From Capitulum mitella (lineage: Eukaryota > Arthropoda > Thecostraca > Pollicipedomorpha > Pollicipedidae), in the NCBI GenBank assembly GCA_030062745.1, contig CP099843.1, forward strand, positions 23,111,122-23,175,121: a stretch of 64,000 nucleotides of DNA, given 5' to 3'. A program made the translations under genes and the position numbers. Shown here one piece after another: positions 11,301-23,300 of this stretch; position 1 is the first letter of the stretch, and the number at the start of each line of letters is the position of its first letter. Below the pieces are notes generated by a model. That model saw only the letters and a list, made by a program, of their open reading frames with translations. It ran no database searches and was not told where the DNA came from.

Positions 11301-13019
11301 GCATCCCTTGTGATGTTTGAGGCCTTCAGGACGCCTACCATTGGCCGGATTTCCTACCGTGTCCAGCTCCTCTATTATCGCGTCCTCACAGTGGTCTCCG
11401 GTTGTTAGCATTACCCCTCACCGCCATACCGACTCGGCCAACAGCGGCCGACGGATCTGCTGTGTGCCCGCAGCTTCCCGGGCGGGCAAGCGCGGCACCC
11501 GGCTTGCAGAGAAAACGGGGCCGGTAATGTTGGTCTGGTCTGTCACGGCCGGCAACATGGCCGACCGGGTGGCAGTCTGACCAGATGCGACAGGGGTTCG
11601 CACCGCTGCGCACGGCCACGGCGCTGGCTGGCGTCACGTGACGCTCTGGTAACGGAGAGTGCATGTTTTTATTTTTCGACCAGGAAAATTGCTCCCAGAC
11701 GGGAGGCCTTCTTTTGAATGGTGATGTGAAGCACACGCGTTTATTAGCACCACGTACCTCCATTGGTATCGTGATTATAACGCAAAGAGTATCCCGTTCG
11801 AACTGCTGGCCGTTTTATTACGGGGATGGTTCGAACAGACCGGTCGGTGCCCTAGTATAACAGTGGTTACTGCCGACGGGCTATTATATGTCTTGTAGCA
11901 CAAATGTTAACATACATTTCGTAGCATTGGCGATGTTACTGATTCGAGCTCAAGAAGTGTTGCCATCGCTTATGTCTTCGTTATCCCTTCAGGGAGTGTT
12001 GTGGACGTTTTGAGGCTAGTCTCCATCTGAAATGTGTTTGATGGTAGCGCCGTCCTCTGTTTCCCGTTGGGTTGCACAATGACGTCCCCGCTGAATTCTC
12101 GGAAACATGAAGTCCGGGGCCTACAGAATGAAGGGCTCGTTTCTCCGCTTTTCCTCCGGCCTGTAATTACGCTGGCGGCCTGGTTAGGCGAACGCTGCGG
12201 GTCGGAGAGCGGAGCTGCTGATTACCCGTCCGTGGAGCGAGGCCTTCTGGCAGCCGGTTGCACCAAGCGCCACCGTTTTCCTGGTAAGCTCACGCTGAGC
12301 TGGGGCGGCCGAGAGCTGACGGATTTTGAGAAAGTCTTGGACGATTGGACTGGAGATGTTGGCGACGGAGCAGGATCAGTTTCCGTCACCTGCTTGCTGT
12401 TTGTTATACCATGGCAGATGCTTGAGTACCTTCGTCTTCGTAGATACTTTGTCTTGTGATAAAAATTCGTTAGTTTGGTCACGGTGCAGCGCCAACACAT
12501 GGCATGTAGGCCGTTACGCATGTACCACGTTCATTTTGCCTTGGAAAATTTGTGGCCTTAAAGGAGGTTTTCTTCTCAGGACGACTTTTCCAAAGACCTA
12601 GTTGATCTTAGAAATAATGTCGCTGATGAGTTCAGGTACCATTCCCCAAAATAATGTGCAGAAGGTTCGAAAAATGTAATTTATTAGAAGTCGTATTCCG
12701 TAGTCATCCGCCGATAAGACTCAGTACGAAAATCTACAGGCCAATGAACGTCCATTCATAGTTGTCTGCTCATGACGCTACGCAGTAGCTACGTTATAGG
12801 ACACGGCTAAATGGGTCGCACAGAAAAATATGGGTGATATGGGTAATAAAAAATATGGGTAATAAAAAATATGGGAGTCTGCATTTCTAAGACTGCAGGC
12901 GACCATTTGGCTATCTCATTTTCAGACACGTATTAAAGGTGGAGCATTTCCCTAAGTGACGGGGAACCTCACAGTTTGACGGCCACCACCCCAGACACAG
13001 ACCCGGGCAGATCACGATT
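8301..13019. other. Intergenic region without a supported gene
   Basis: AT-rich to about 11.2 kb, then mixed. ORFs here (for example plus 11317-11580, plus 12034-12459, minus 10229-10525) show no family motif and no convincing splice partners. The promoter and first exon of the minus-strand small gene probably lie in 8.4-9.6 kb. A short tandem AATATGGGTAATAAAA-type repeat is at about 12825-12872. Confidence 0.6.
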
Positions 13020-13330
13020 CCGGATCGACCTCGTTTGACCTCGCCTATCGGCGCGGCCCGGCCGGCCTGACCTGGCGCGGCCGGCGCCGCCGCGGCCGGG
13101 CGGCCGGCCGGCGCGCCGCCTCTGACGTCATAACGGTGCCGGCGCGGCGCCGGCCGGCACTACACGTGGCCGGCCAAGGGTGACAGTCGTCGGCCGGAGC
13201 GCGACGCGGCGGCCCGTCGCGCGCGCTGCTGCTGGTCCGCCGCGCCGGCCGCGCCGCCGCCGTCGGCCCGGGCGTGGCTCAGTGTTGTGCCGGTGACGGG
13301 CCGCGGAGCCGGCGGTCCGGCGGACTGCAG
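13020..13330 (+). promoter_or_regulatory. Probable CpG-island promoter and noncoding first exon of the TRIM-NHL gene
   Basis: Extremely CG-rich block (GGCCGGC repeats) carrying a palindromic CRE, TGACGTCA, at 13123-13130. It ends in a strong donor CTGCAG|GTGAGCACGG at 13330/13331. No ATG-initiated frame that would join exon 1 is evident, so the exon would be 5' UTR. Position, CpG density and donor support a promoter for the gene whose start codon is at 15554, but the link is inferred. Confidence 0.45.
13123..13130. promoter_or_regulatory. Consensus CRE (CREB/ATF site)
   Basis: Perfect palindrome TGACGTCA inside the CpG-rich block, about 200 bases before the putative first-exon donor. Such sites in CpG promoters are typically bound by CREB/ATF factors. 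Occupancy is not shown by sequence. Confidence 0.5.
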
Positions 13331-13540
13331 GTGAGCACGGCCGGCGACCGGGCCGGGTTTCCACTGCGATCCGGCGCGGCGACCGGCGGCTCCGGTTCAC
13401 CGCTCACGGCCGGCGGGCGGCGGATGCGTCACGGAGCGGCCGGGCGCGACGTCGCGGCCTTTCCCTCCCCGGCGGACGCGACAGACGACCTTCGGCTGAC
13501 CGCCGAGTAACGTCAGACGACTGCTGCCGGCCCGCCGGCG

Positions 13541-13828
13541 TCCGTCAGCTGACTGGGACCCGCCACCGCCTGAGACCATGGCCCCGGCGCCCATCAACTG
13601 ACTGGGATCCCGGTCCCGGGCGGTCCTGCCACCTCCTGAGACCCGGGCCCTGCTTCCGTGAGCGGACAGGGATCCCGGTCCTGGGCGGTCCCGCCACCTC
13701 CTGAGACCCGGGCCCGGCGTCCGTCAGCTGACAGGGATCCCGGTCTCGGGCGGTCCCACCACCTCCTGAGACCCGGGCCCGGCGTCCGTGAGCTGACAGG
13801 GATCCCAGTCCCGGACGGTCCAGGTCAG
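13541..13828. repeat. 65-bp minisatellite, about 4.5 copies
   Basis: Unit of roughly 65 bp (GTCCGTCAGCTGACAGGGAT, then CCCGGTC, GGGCGGTCC, CCACCTCCTGAGACCCGGGC). The first copy is shortened and the last incomplete. It lies in the presumed 5' UTR intron just downstream of the CpG-rich block. Confidence 0.8.
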
Positions 13829-15553
13829 CCGGTGGGTCCGGGCTGCTGCCGGCCGGGAATGCTGCGCTCTCCGGGACCGCCCAGCCGTGGCCGTCACCGG
13901 CTGCTGCTTGTGGTGCAGCCGGCCGTCCGTTGTCGGCGGGATATTGCCGCAGACGGCGTGGGCGGTCGTTTCGCTCGTTCTCCGTCGATAAAAACGGCTG
14001 ATGAACGATGACTGCTGAGACGAACGATGGGGATCTGGGCAGGAACGCATCGATTTCCCTCCGCATTTTTTTTCTTTTATGAGGCGTATTCGTTAGTTTC
14101 AACCCGTTCCGCCCATTGAGCGTTGGGCTGGGATGATTATATTCTTTCGGTCTTGAGGTAGAGGATGAGGGGTGGAGCGCGGAGCCCGCTTCGATTTTCT
14201 CCATATCGAACCATCTCGTCGGCTGACTGAGATGTATCGCGGCCGTCCGTCCGGACAGGCGGAATGCATGCCTACCACGGCGTGCGGTATGTGCGCTCTG
14301 GGAAAAATGCGGACGGCGCGGGACTGCGGTGACCTTTCTCGGTCCGGCCGACCACGCCCCTCTCCCCGGCGGCCGCGGGCACAGCTCCGTGGTGTCGGAT
14401 TAAGCCCGGCTAACTCCCCCGGCGCCACAGTTGTTTGGTCGGGGCGAACCTGTTCGCGAGGACTTCCACGTCCCTCTGGGTGCTTGTCGGTGTTATCGTT
14501 ATTCAGGATTGCCGTTGATCCCGCCCGTCGCAAAACAGCGGACATAAGCGCGGTGCTGGGATGCCTTGGCTGAGATGAGAGGGGAACAATGCGGGTGGTC
14601 GGATATGATCAATACGCGCGCCTCTCGTCAGGGTCGCCGACCTGCGGAGGAGTGTAAGAGTCCCCGGGGCCCGGTCCCAGTGTCCGGCGCGGGTCGGGGC
14701 GGTGTGCGGCGTCTGTCGTGCGGAGGGCGCGACGGAGCCGGTCCGGCCGAGCGCCGGCGGCGGGCCGGCGTACCGTGCCGCCCGGCGGCGGGCCCGCGTG
14801 CCGTGCCGACACCGGAAGCGCCCGACACGGACGTACGGGAACGACGCGTCCGCGGCGCTCTGTTCTGCCGGCCGGCTTTCGCCCATTACACGCCGCACCA
14901 GTCCGGCGCTTTTTGGGCGGCTTTTTGCGGCGGCGACATGTGTGGCGTGCTGCCGGCGGCAGCCGGGCACTGTCCCTGGCTCTCGGACTGCAGGCCTCCG
15001 TGCTGCCGGCGGGAGCCGGGGACTGCCCCGGCCGGCTGCGGTCAGCTGGCCAGATTGTTTTGACCTTGCCTGAAGTGAGCTCACCACGCTGCTTCCTCGC
15101 GTTTGTCTAAATATCTCAGCACGCCCGCTCGTTTTCTTGTGTCTTTCTGTGACGCCGGACCTGGGCCGGCCCGGCCGCCGGCGCCGACTGCACGTGCGAG
15201 CGGCGCTCCCCGCCGCCGCGGCACCACCCCCCGGCGCCCGCCGAAGCCTGTTTATGCCGGCCGCTCGATCTCGGCGGCCACTTCGCCGGATCGATTCGAC
15301 CGTGACGTCAGCTGCGTCGGCCGGCCGGGCCGACGGCACGCGCGAAGCCACTTGAAGGGCGCCGGTGGCCGTGGCGGACACGGCGAGACGGTCGGGGGCG
15401 ACCGCGGCGTGCGCGCGGGCTCCGCGCGCGTTTTCGAGCGGCGTTTCGCGCGCTGCGAGCGGCGAGCCGGCGCCGGACGCCGTGACGGCCGGCCGTGCCG
15501 CCGGGAGCCGGGCGGCGGCCGCCGCCGTGACAGCGACGCCGTTTTCTCCGCAG

Positions 15554-15760
15554 ATGGAGCTGGGAGAAACGCGCCGCACCAACGGCGGGGTCCGCTGTCC
15601 GGCCGCCAACGGCCTGCCGGACACGGCGCGCGGAGAGAGTGACGCCGACCCGGCCGCGGCGGGCGGCGACACGGGCCCGCGCCGCGCGGCCGCCGACGCA
15701 CCGGCCGGCGCGCCGCCGCTCAAGTGTGCCGTCTGCCGGCGCCGCTTCCGCGGCCCTAAG
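15554..15760 (+). CDS. TRIM-NHL exon 1: start codon and first half of RING
   Basis: TTTTCTCCGCAG precedes the ATG at once, so this may be the exon's 5' edge. The frame is open back to a TGA at 15353 but contains no earlier ATG. It encodes 69 residues: a low-complexity Ala/Gly/Asp N-terminus, then [14 protein letters not shown] with the first RING pair C58/C61. Donor CCTAAG|GTGAGA at 15760, phase 0. Confidence 0.88.
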
Positions 15761-18700
15761 GTGAGAAGAGGCCGCGCTGGAGGGCCCGTCGGCGGGGGTG
15801 CTGGCCGGTCCGGCGGGGTTTGGTGGGTGGTGGTGTGGGTCTGTTGTGCTCGATGCTTTGGTGTGTCTCGGGATGCCTGGTGCTGATAGCGCGATGTGTT
15901 GCTGGGTCTCTCCATGGTTGTTGGGTGCTCGGTACTGATGGCGTGTTTTGTTTGCTGTTGTTTTCCTGTCAGTTGCTGCTGTCGATGCCGCGGACGTGCC
16001 GTTGCTTGGTCTCCTTGTATATCTCACAACCGTAAAGTTGGGTTTACTGTTGTTATCCGGTCAGACGGTATTGCTGGTATAATGTTTATACTGTTATGGA
16101 TTCGTCAGCCGGGATGTTCTGTAGATGTGAGTGAGGTCGTTAACTGCAGTGCATCGTCATCAGTTGGTGTTTCTGTTACGTTGGCCTGGTGATGTTTTTT
16201 GTCAGGCGGTACTGCCGCTTTGCTGCCTTGCTGCCGTGCACATACCAGGCGACTTCGTTGCTGCGGCTTGTGTTTGTTTCGCCCCAGGACAGCTGCACGT
16301 ACCCCTAGCTTGGTGTTGCGGTGCGTCCAACAGTGGCCAGTGTCTCGTGCTGTGGTCGCGGGAAGCCGGCTGGCACGTCGCGGCCGTCTTGTGTGATGTG
16401 GTCAGGTGTGGTCGGCGGACGGCTTCTCTGATTGGATTAGGGCGACGCCGCCGTGCTGATGGGCTGTTCTGGATGCGTAGTTTGATTTGTATCACAACGC
16501 AGGCAGCTAAGCAGCAACATCACTGCCGGGCAGTCGCGGTAATATGAACGTCTTCGGCGCCCCTGAAATGAAGGTATCCGCAGGAGGACGGTTTTCCAGT
16601 CGGTTAGGTCTGCCGTGGCGTCATGTTGCCATTTCAGCCTGCCGAGCCATGAATAGATCAGAGGCAGCCGCTGAGTGGGCCAGAGGGGCCCCTAAGTGGG
16701 GCGGAGGGGCCCCTGAGTAGGCCAGGAGTCGTTATTTGCTGTGTTTATCTCGGGTACCAGGCTCGGACCGTTCGCTGCCAGATGGAGAGTATTTGCAGAC
16801 CCCGGGGTATTGCCATTCTGGAACTTTCGATAGGAGGGATATGGCCACCTTCACGATCATTTGGTGGGGGGAGGGGAACGTTGGAAGGTGTTACGATATT
16901 GTCATCCTAGCTGATCATTCAGCGGGTAGGGTATTGCTATCCTGGGCGTCCAGTCGCGATATGTGGCGTCACCTTTGAGGATGACCATCAGTAGGTGAGG
17001 TTTTGTCAGTTGCCGCCATGAGTTGTCGGTCAGTGGGTACTGTACCTGTGAACCGGACCTCGGTTCCACCTACGCATGGGTTGGATTTGGCGCTCTTACT
17101 ATTTCCTTCTCCCACTTTTCCCCCACTGTTGCCTAAGCTTGCCTTCAGGGTGCCCCAGTCGGAATGTGGCCAACTGCGGCAAAACAAAAACAAAACATTG
17201 CCTAGAACGGGAGTTATCTTGAAACCATCGTAAACCGCGAGGAAGCTGCATCTGTGCATGAAGCCGCGTGGGTATAGTGTATGTACTACTGGTGTCTTTG
17301 CCCCGCTTCGCCGTCCTATCGAATCAGCGAAAGGGGATCTGTATTCGGCATCAAAGCAGCGAGACTGAATGTCAGACCGGTCCTCTCCGCCTCGGCCACC
17401 CTGTCAAGATTGTGGTGCTCCCCCCCCCCTCGCTGTCCTATCGAGACCAGATCTGAACTCCGAGCTGCCTCGTCCCCGCCGCCGTCGTCTTGTTTAGACA
17501 GCTGTGACTGAATCACTAGGTGCCTCCGACCCTGGCCTCACTTCCGCCGCGGTAACCTCGGCAAAACAGCCATATCTGGACTATTGGCCGGCCGCCGCTG
17601 CCCGGCCACTCTGTCAACACAGCCGGAGCTGAATCTCTGGCGTGAGCCGCCCCACCCCGACCACCCGCTAGCTTCTAAACCGCGCCCGCAGCGGCCGCCC
17701 CGGCAAGGCGGCCGCTGCACCCCTCGACAGCCCGGCCCGGCCTGCCACAGCCCGCCACGGCACGGCGACCGCGATCGATAACCGGCACAACGCCGCCGTG
17801 TTGGGCGTAGCCGTGCACGTGTCCGACTACGGCCGACAAAGCGGCGGAGCCCGCCTGCCCAGCTGCGGACGACTTGTCGGGCGGTCGGCCGGCCCTCCGC
17901 GTCGCCGCGGCCCAGGCCACCGTCGCCGACCCTCGGCGGAGATGTGCAGAACGTCGGTCGACATTAATCAGGGCGAGAGAAACGCGACGTGAAACCCAAA
18001 ACACGCCCGCTCCTGGAGGCCGGTCCGGTTCGGGGGCAGTTCTTTGCGGACTTCGAGGCTTGATTGATGCCGGATGTGTTGAAGAGCGGACCCTACGGGC
18101 GATGCGATCAGAGTGAGCGGTATTTGTTTGGACTGGCCGCCTGTAAAGGATGTCGCCAGATCGAGGCGACTCAGGCCGTCCGTCTGCCGTAGACGGGGCG
18201 CCGCGAGGGCACGGTGAGCGCAGCGGCCGGCCGAAAATGGCCGCTTATCGGACGCGTCCGGCGTCTCAGCTCGACCCAGACGCCAGATAAGACGACTGGG
18301 TGTCGACGTGGCCGCTTTGTGGTGCCTGCAAAGACACTGGGTGGTAAAGCTCCCAGCTGATCAAATGTTATGAAGCTTGAAGTGGCAGGCTTTAGCTGAG
18401 ATGGCGTCGAGAGGTGTGTTCTGTCTGGTACATCGAACTTTGGTTAAGATAACGCAAACATGACTGCCAGCTTTAAACAGGACGGTGTTATCTTGTAATG
18501 CCTGCTGGTTGTTAGAAAAGGCGGTTGGCTGGTGCGCTGTCTGATGTCACATTGCAAATATCCAGTCTTCTGTGTCGAATCGTTGCAGATGTTTGTAAAT
18601 CTTGCTATAGGCGCAGCGAGGCACTAGGTTGGGAAGATCTTTGCTCTATACTCCGTGTTTGGCATACTTCCGTTAATTCTCTTTTAGTCCCGGAATGTGC

Positions 18701-20278
18701 TGAAATGGGTTGAGGCGGCTAAGGTGGGCGTAGCTGTCACCTCCCGCGACCGGGGTTGACGCTTCAGGTTGGCAATCTACCTTCCTCTTTAGCGCTTCTG
18801 CCGCTGCTATAGTTGACGGGTTGACGTTCCCTTAACATTGCTGTGGTAGAGAGGTGAACTTGCTTCCAGTGCAGCTGCAGTGGGTGACGGGTTGAAGGCT
18901 TTTTGCCACCGTTGTGGTGGACGGGCTGAATCTTCCCCGCCCCTGCTGTGGTTCACGGGTTAACGACGCCATGCCGTTGCTGTCATTGACGTGTTGACGG
19001 CCTCCGTCGCTGCTTTGACTGACGGATTGGCGGGCTCCCACCGCCGCCGTGGTTAACAGGTTGACCGGTTGCCGCCGCCGCCGTGGCTGACAGGTTGACC
19101 GGCTGCCGCCGCTGTGGCTGACGGGTTGACCGGCTGCCGCCGCTGCTATGGCAGACGGGTTGACCGGCTGCCGCCGCCGCTATGGCTGACGGGTTGGCCG
19201 GCTGCCGCCGCTGTGGCTGACGGGTTGACCGGCTGCCGCCGCCGCTGTGGCTGACGGGTTGACCGGCTGCCGCCGCAGCCGTGGCTGACAGGTTGACCGG
19301 CTGCCGCCGCCGCTGCGGCTGACGGGTTGGCCGGCTGCCGCCGCTGTGGCTGACGGGTTGACCGGCTGCCGCCGCCGCTGTGGCTGACGGGTTGGCCGGC
19401 TGCCGCCGCCGTGGCTGACAGGTTGACCGGCTGCCGCCGCCGCTGTGGCTGACGGGTTGAACGGCTGCCGCCACTGCCCACGGCCGCGGCCGGCCGTTGC
19501 AGAGCATGACGTGGCCGGAGTCCGACGGCACCGCTGACTTCCGGCAGCGGGAGCCGAGGCCCCGGCCGACGCTAATTGCCGGCCTTTGTCCGGCCGCCGC
19601 CGCCGCCGCCGCTGTCGGGTCACGGCTGAGGAGGGCTGCAGTCCGCGGCGCTCTCGTGCGCTGATATCTACTCTGCCCGGCCGCGGGCGGTCTCTCACGG
19701 GCGGGATTTATACTGTGCCCGCGGCGTCTCGGTGCCGGCAGGGCGCAGTTGGCACGGTGGAGGCAGAGGCTCCGCCACCTCGTTTTGATTGGGGGGTACA
19801 GCAAAGGTGGCCCCGGACAGGGGCGGATCCATCGCGCGGTTTGAGGGACCAAACCAGAATTCGCTGGCTGTAGAAGGTAGGTCAACGAGTCAGGGTTCGG
19901 GGAGGGGGAGTGTGTGGAAGACGGTGGGGGTAGAAGACGCTGGCCGTAGGTTTGTAGTGTTCAGCAACTTCCAACTCTGGTTGTGTTCAAACCATGTGTT
20001 TGGGGAGGGGGGCAAATGTCTATTTCTTCCCCTCCCCTATCGCGGTTGGGGGCATGGTTGAGATGCCCCTCGCCCTCGGATCCGCCAGTAGCCCCAGAAA
20101 CTAATCTGGCAAACAAAAAAAGTATGGCATTTTGGCCAAAACTCATGGGATTTGTGTTTTTACAGGAACCAGATCGTCTTTACAGCATAGCAAGGATAAA
20201 ATGCTCTTATATTTCGATAAAGATGCAATGCGACTTCCGTTTTGTCCCAGAATCATACATTGCGGGTGAATGTCTTGG

Positions 20279-20345
<67 letters not shown>

Positions 20346-23300
20346 AAGTATATATACCAAATACCAACCGATTATGCCCCAGGCGCCAAACCAGATGGCA
20401 CTGGAGGATCTTTACGGTGTCGTACAACTCCATGACACGGCAGGCCTGTGCCTGGCTGACTTTCGGTCTGGCCGAATACAGTTGGCCGTTCTGGGTCTCG
20501 AACTCAGTTCCTGCCACGCACCGGATCTGTTGTCCGGCTCCTCATCCATTAGGGTACCATGACGCTTGACCCGACCGACACCCAAGGATAATTGGATTGC
20601 GAGGTTACATCGACACGTTATGTCCTCCCCTGTTCGATTTCGGAAATTACAAATTAAACGAGTTTCCTAATGTCATACATGTATTCGTCCTGCATCATCT
20701 GTACAACAGAAACAATAGGACATCGCACATTTCCATCTCATCACAAAATGTCAAGAACTGTCTCCAGATCTCGAACGTCCGCTCCAGACTGCTGACCCTT
20801 CCCATCATTGTCCCAGCGAGATTTCAGCCAAATCTGCCATAGTCGGAGTCTGGGGTTGAGGCAAATGCTGATTATCAACCCATTCACCATACAATGTCAG
20901 CACAGGGTCATCGTTAAAATTCTTCAACTCTTGGGAGACAAGATCATCGAAGCCAGTATTATACCAACTTGCTTCACCCCACAAAAGGAAAACGCCACCT
21001 GACGGTGGCGCTACCAACGACAGCTGAGAAAGCCACCACTCGCTAACCAGAACACGTACAATTTGTCAACTTTTAAATGCATATCCAAACTCAATAATAC
21101 CTTACCTGATAAACCTTATCTGTCCTACACCTACTACTACACCTACTCCTGTCATTACGTTTAAGTTTTCCGACAGCTGAGCTTTCGTTTTGGAAAATGA
21201 GGAAGGTTGGACCGCCAAGACGAGTTCACTGTAGTCCTGTGGAAGCTTGGGTTGCACCATCGCTTCATGTCGTGCCGTTGTCACGGGTAATGATTTTGAA
21301 TGGTGAGCTGATACCAACTCGTAGATAACCCCGAAACCTGCCCCTTGGCTCCGTCATTGCCTTCCTGTTCCATCTTCAGCAAACGGTATAAAAGATCAAA
21401 GGCTTCCTTATTTTACGGCATTTTAAATTACCAGTATTGGATAACACACAAAGTACGAATACGTTCATGTTGAAGACATCTCATATATCCATCCTGATCC
21501 TGCAGCCGTCTCACGAGCGCTAGTATGCAAATACCCATGCTCCGTCCTGCGTGGTATTGCGTCGTTTTGGAATATCATTATAGTTGCCATTTACTGCCAG
21601 ATTGAGCAGCAGGAAGAAAATAAAGCATGTGTTTTTTTTCGTGCAATATCCATGACATACAAGTGTAGCCTCTTCGGATATAAATAATAGAGTCTACATA
21701 GGGCAATTATTGGGGGTATAATCCCCCATCAGATGGTTGGAGGGGATGCATCTTCCATCTCCCCGTGGCGGGGCCCATGGGTGGGGACGCAGCGCGCGGC
21801 GGCGGCCGGCAAGCGCCGCGCCGTGTCGTGGTACTGCGCGCCGGTTGGCCGGCGGCGCTGCGTGCTGCTAAGTACGTGGAAGCAGGCAATTACGCTCAGC
21901 TCCGAGGGCCGCCGGGGACGTGGCATGAGAGCGCCGCCGGCTGTCGCCGTGAGCGGCCTTGTTATTCCCAGTTTCCCAGCGTTTGCACGCACCGGCGCTG
22001 CGGCTGGAAGTACGTGGCACGTCCCCCCGGGCCGAGGATGACGGTGCCCTTTCAATGCTGATCGGCTCGACCGCTGCACCGCTGTGGCGGCGGTCAGCGT
22101 CAGCATCACGAGAGGCACGACGTGGCGTGGCCCGTGGCCGGGGCGCTTTGTCCTGCAGTGTGACCTTGTGACGCCCTCCGGCGGCCGGCGGCCGGGCGGC
22201 GGTCCGCGGCTGGGCGGCGGCCGGCGGTCGGCGCTCTCCGGCTAATGATCCTGTTTTGACGCGCCGCCCCGACGGCGTCGCGGCGCCGGCCGGCCGTCCG
22301 CCGTCAGCTGACTGGAGCGCGCCCGTTCCAGATCCTGCCGTGCCTGCACACCTTCTGCGAGAGCTGCCTGCGCGCGCACGTGCCGGCCGAGAGCCTGTCC
22401 GTGTCGTGCCCCAGCTGCCGGCAGCAGTCGATCCTGCCGCCGGACGGGGTGAGTACGGCGGGGGCAACTACGCCTCTCCAACATCTCCAGCAACACCTTC
22501 AACGGAAAGCCGAACAATCTCCGGAGCGTTTACACTCCGATCAAAGCCGCAGACGGTTCTGTCGCCGGCGGTGTGCCGAACGTTTCGCGTGCATTGTTTG
22601 ACGGGCCGTCGGCGGGCGTCGCCGCTGACGACCTCGACGGGCAATGTCGCCCCGGACGTGGCAGTTGTCCTCGGGTCGTCCGGCCGCGGCGGCGGCAGTC
22701 GGCCCGGTCGCCGGCTGACGTGCGGACGTGCCCCGACACAGCGCCGCCGGGCTGGGAGGTGCCGGCCGCGCTCAGGCGCAGCACCGCTGCCGTCAGGTGG
22801 GGCTCTGACCCAGCCGGCGCCGGTCAGGTGGACTTCTGGCTCGGCTGGTGTCTGTCAAGGCAGGCTTCGTTCTCTGTCCGCTCTGTCAGGTAGGCTTCTG
22901 GCTCCGCCAATATATAACAGATTAGCTTCTGAGTCGGCAGATGTCAGGCGGACTTCTGACCGCGGGTGTCTTCGAGGTGGGCTTCTGCCCGGCCTTTGTC
23001 CGTCAGGTAGGCTTCTGCCCGGCCGGTGTCTGTCAGGTAGGCTTCTGCCCGGCCGGTGTCTGTCAGGTAGGCTTCTGTCCGGCCGGTGTCTGTCAGGTAG
23101 CTTCTGCCCGGCCGTTGTCTGTCAGGTAGGCTTTTGCCCGGCCGGCGTCTTTGTCATACACTTCGATCCATCACTCTCGAGTTGCCTTGGCTGCGGTCTT
23201 CCGCGACTTTTTCATGAATTGCTTATCTTCCGTTTAACAGTCGCCCCATCCATCTGTTCCTTCATTAATGCATTCATCTGCCCTCCCACACTAACGCGCG

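Larger units (their letters stand above)
19770..21775. repeat. Dispersed repeat, copy 1 (about 2 kb, contiguous)
   Basis: Starts at CGTTTTGATTGGGGG and ends near CGGGGCCCATG. The left part (to about 20284) matches 48885-49480, and the right part (20284-21775) matches 52745-54155. Shared stretches include ACCAGATGGCACT, GCCACGCACCGGATCTGTTG and GGATAATTGGATT. No transposase frame is evident, so probably a nonautonomous or degenerate element in intron 1. Confidence 0.75.

Noticed and set aside
12034-12459. 141-codon plus-strand frame upstream of the CpG-rich block
   Set aside because: Mixed composition but no family motif or splice partner found; not enough to call a gene.
14503-15915. 470-codon minus-strand frame
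   Set aside because: Arg/Pro/Ala low-complexity product of CpG-rich DNA overlapping the real RING exon on the plus strand; no motif.
18983-19885. 300-codon minus-strand frame with Gln/Pro/Ser/His repeats
   Set aside because: It is the translation of the 34-bp minisatellite plus GC-rich flank; several frames are open there and no domain or splice signal supports it.
20283-20517. Tyr/Ile repeat peptides over (TA)n
   Set aside because: Translation of a dinucleotide microsatellite.
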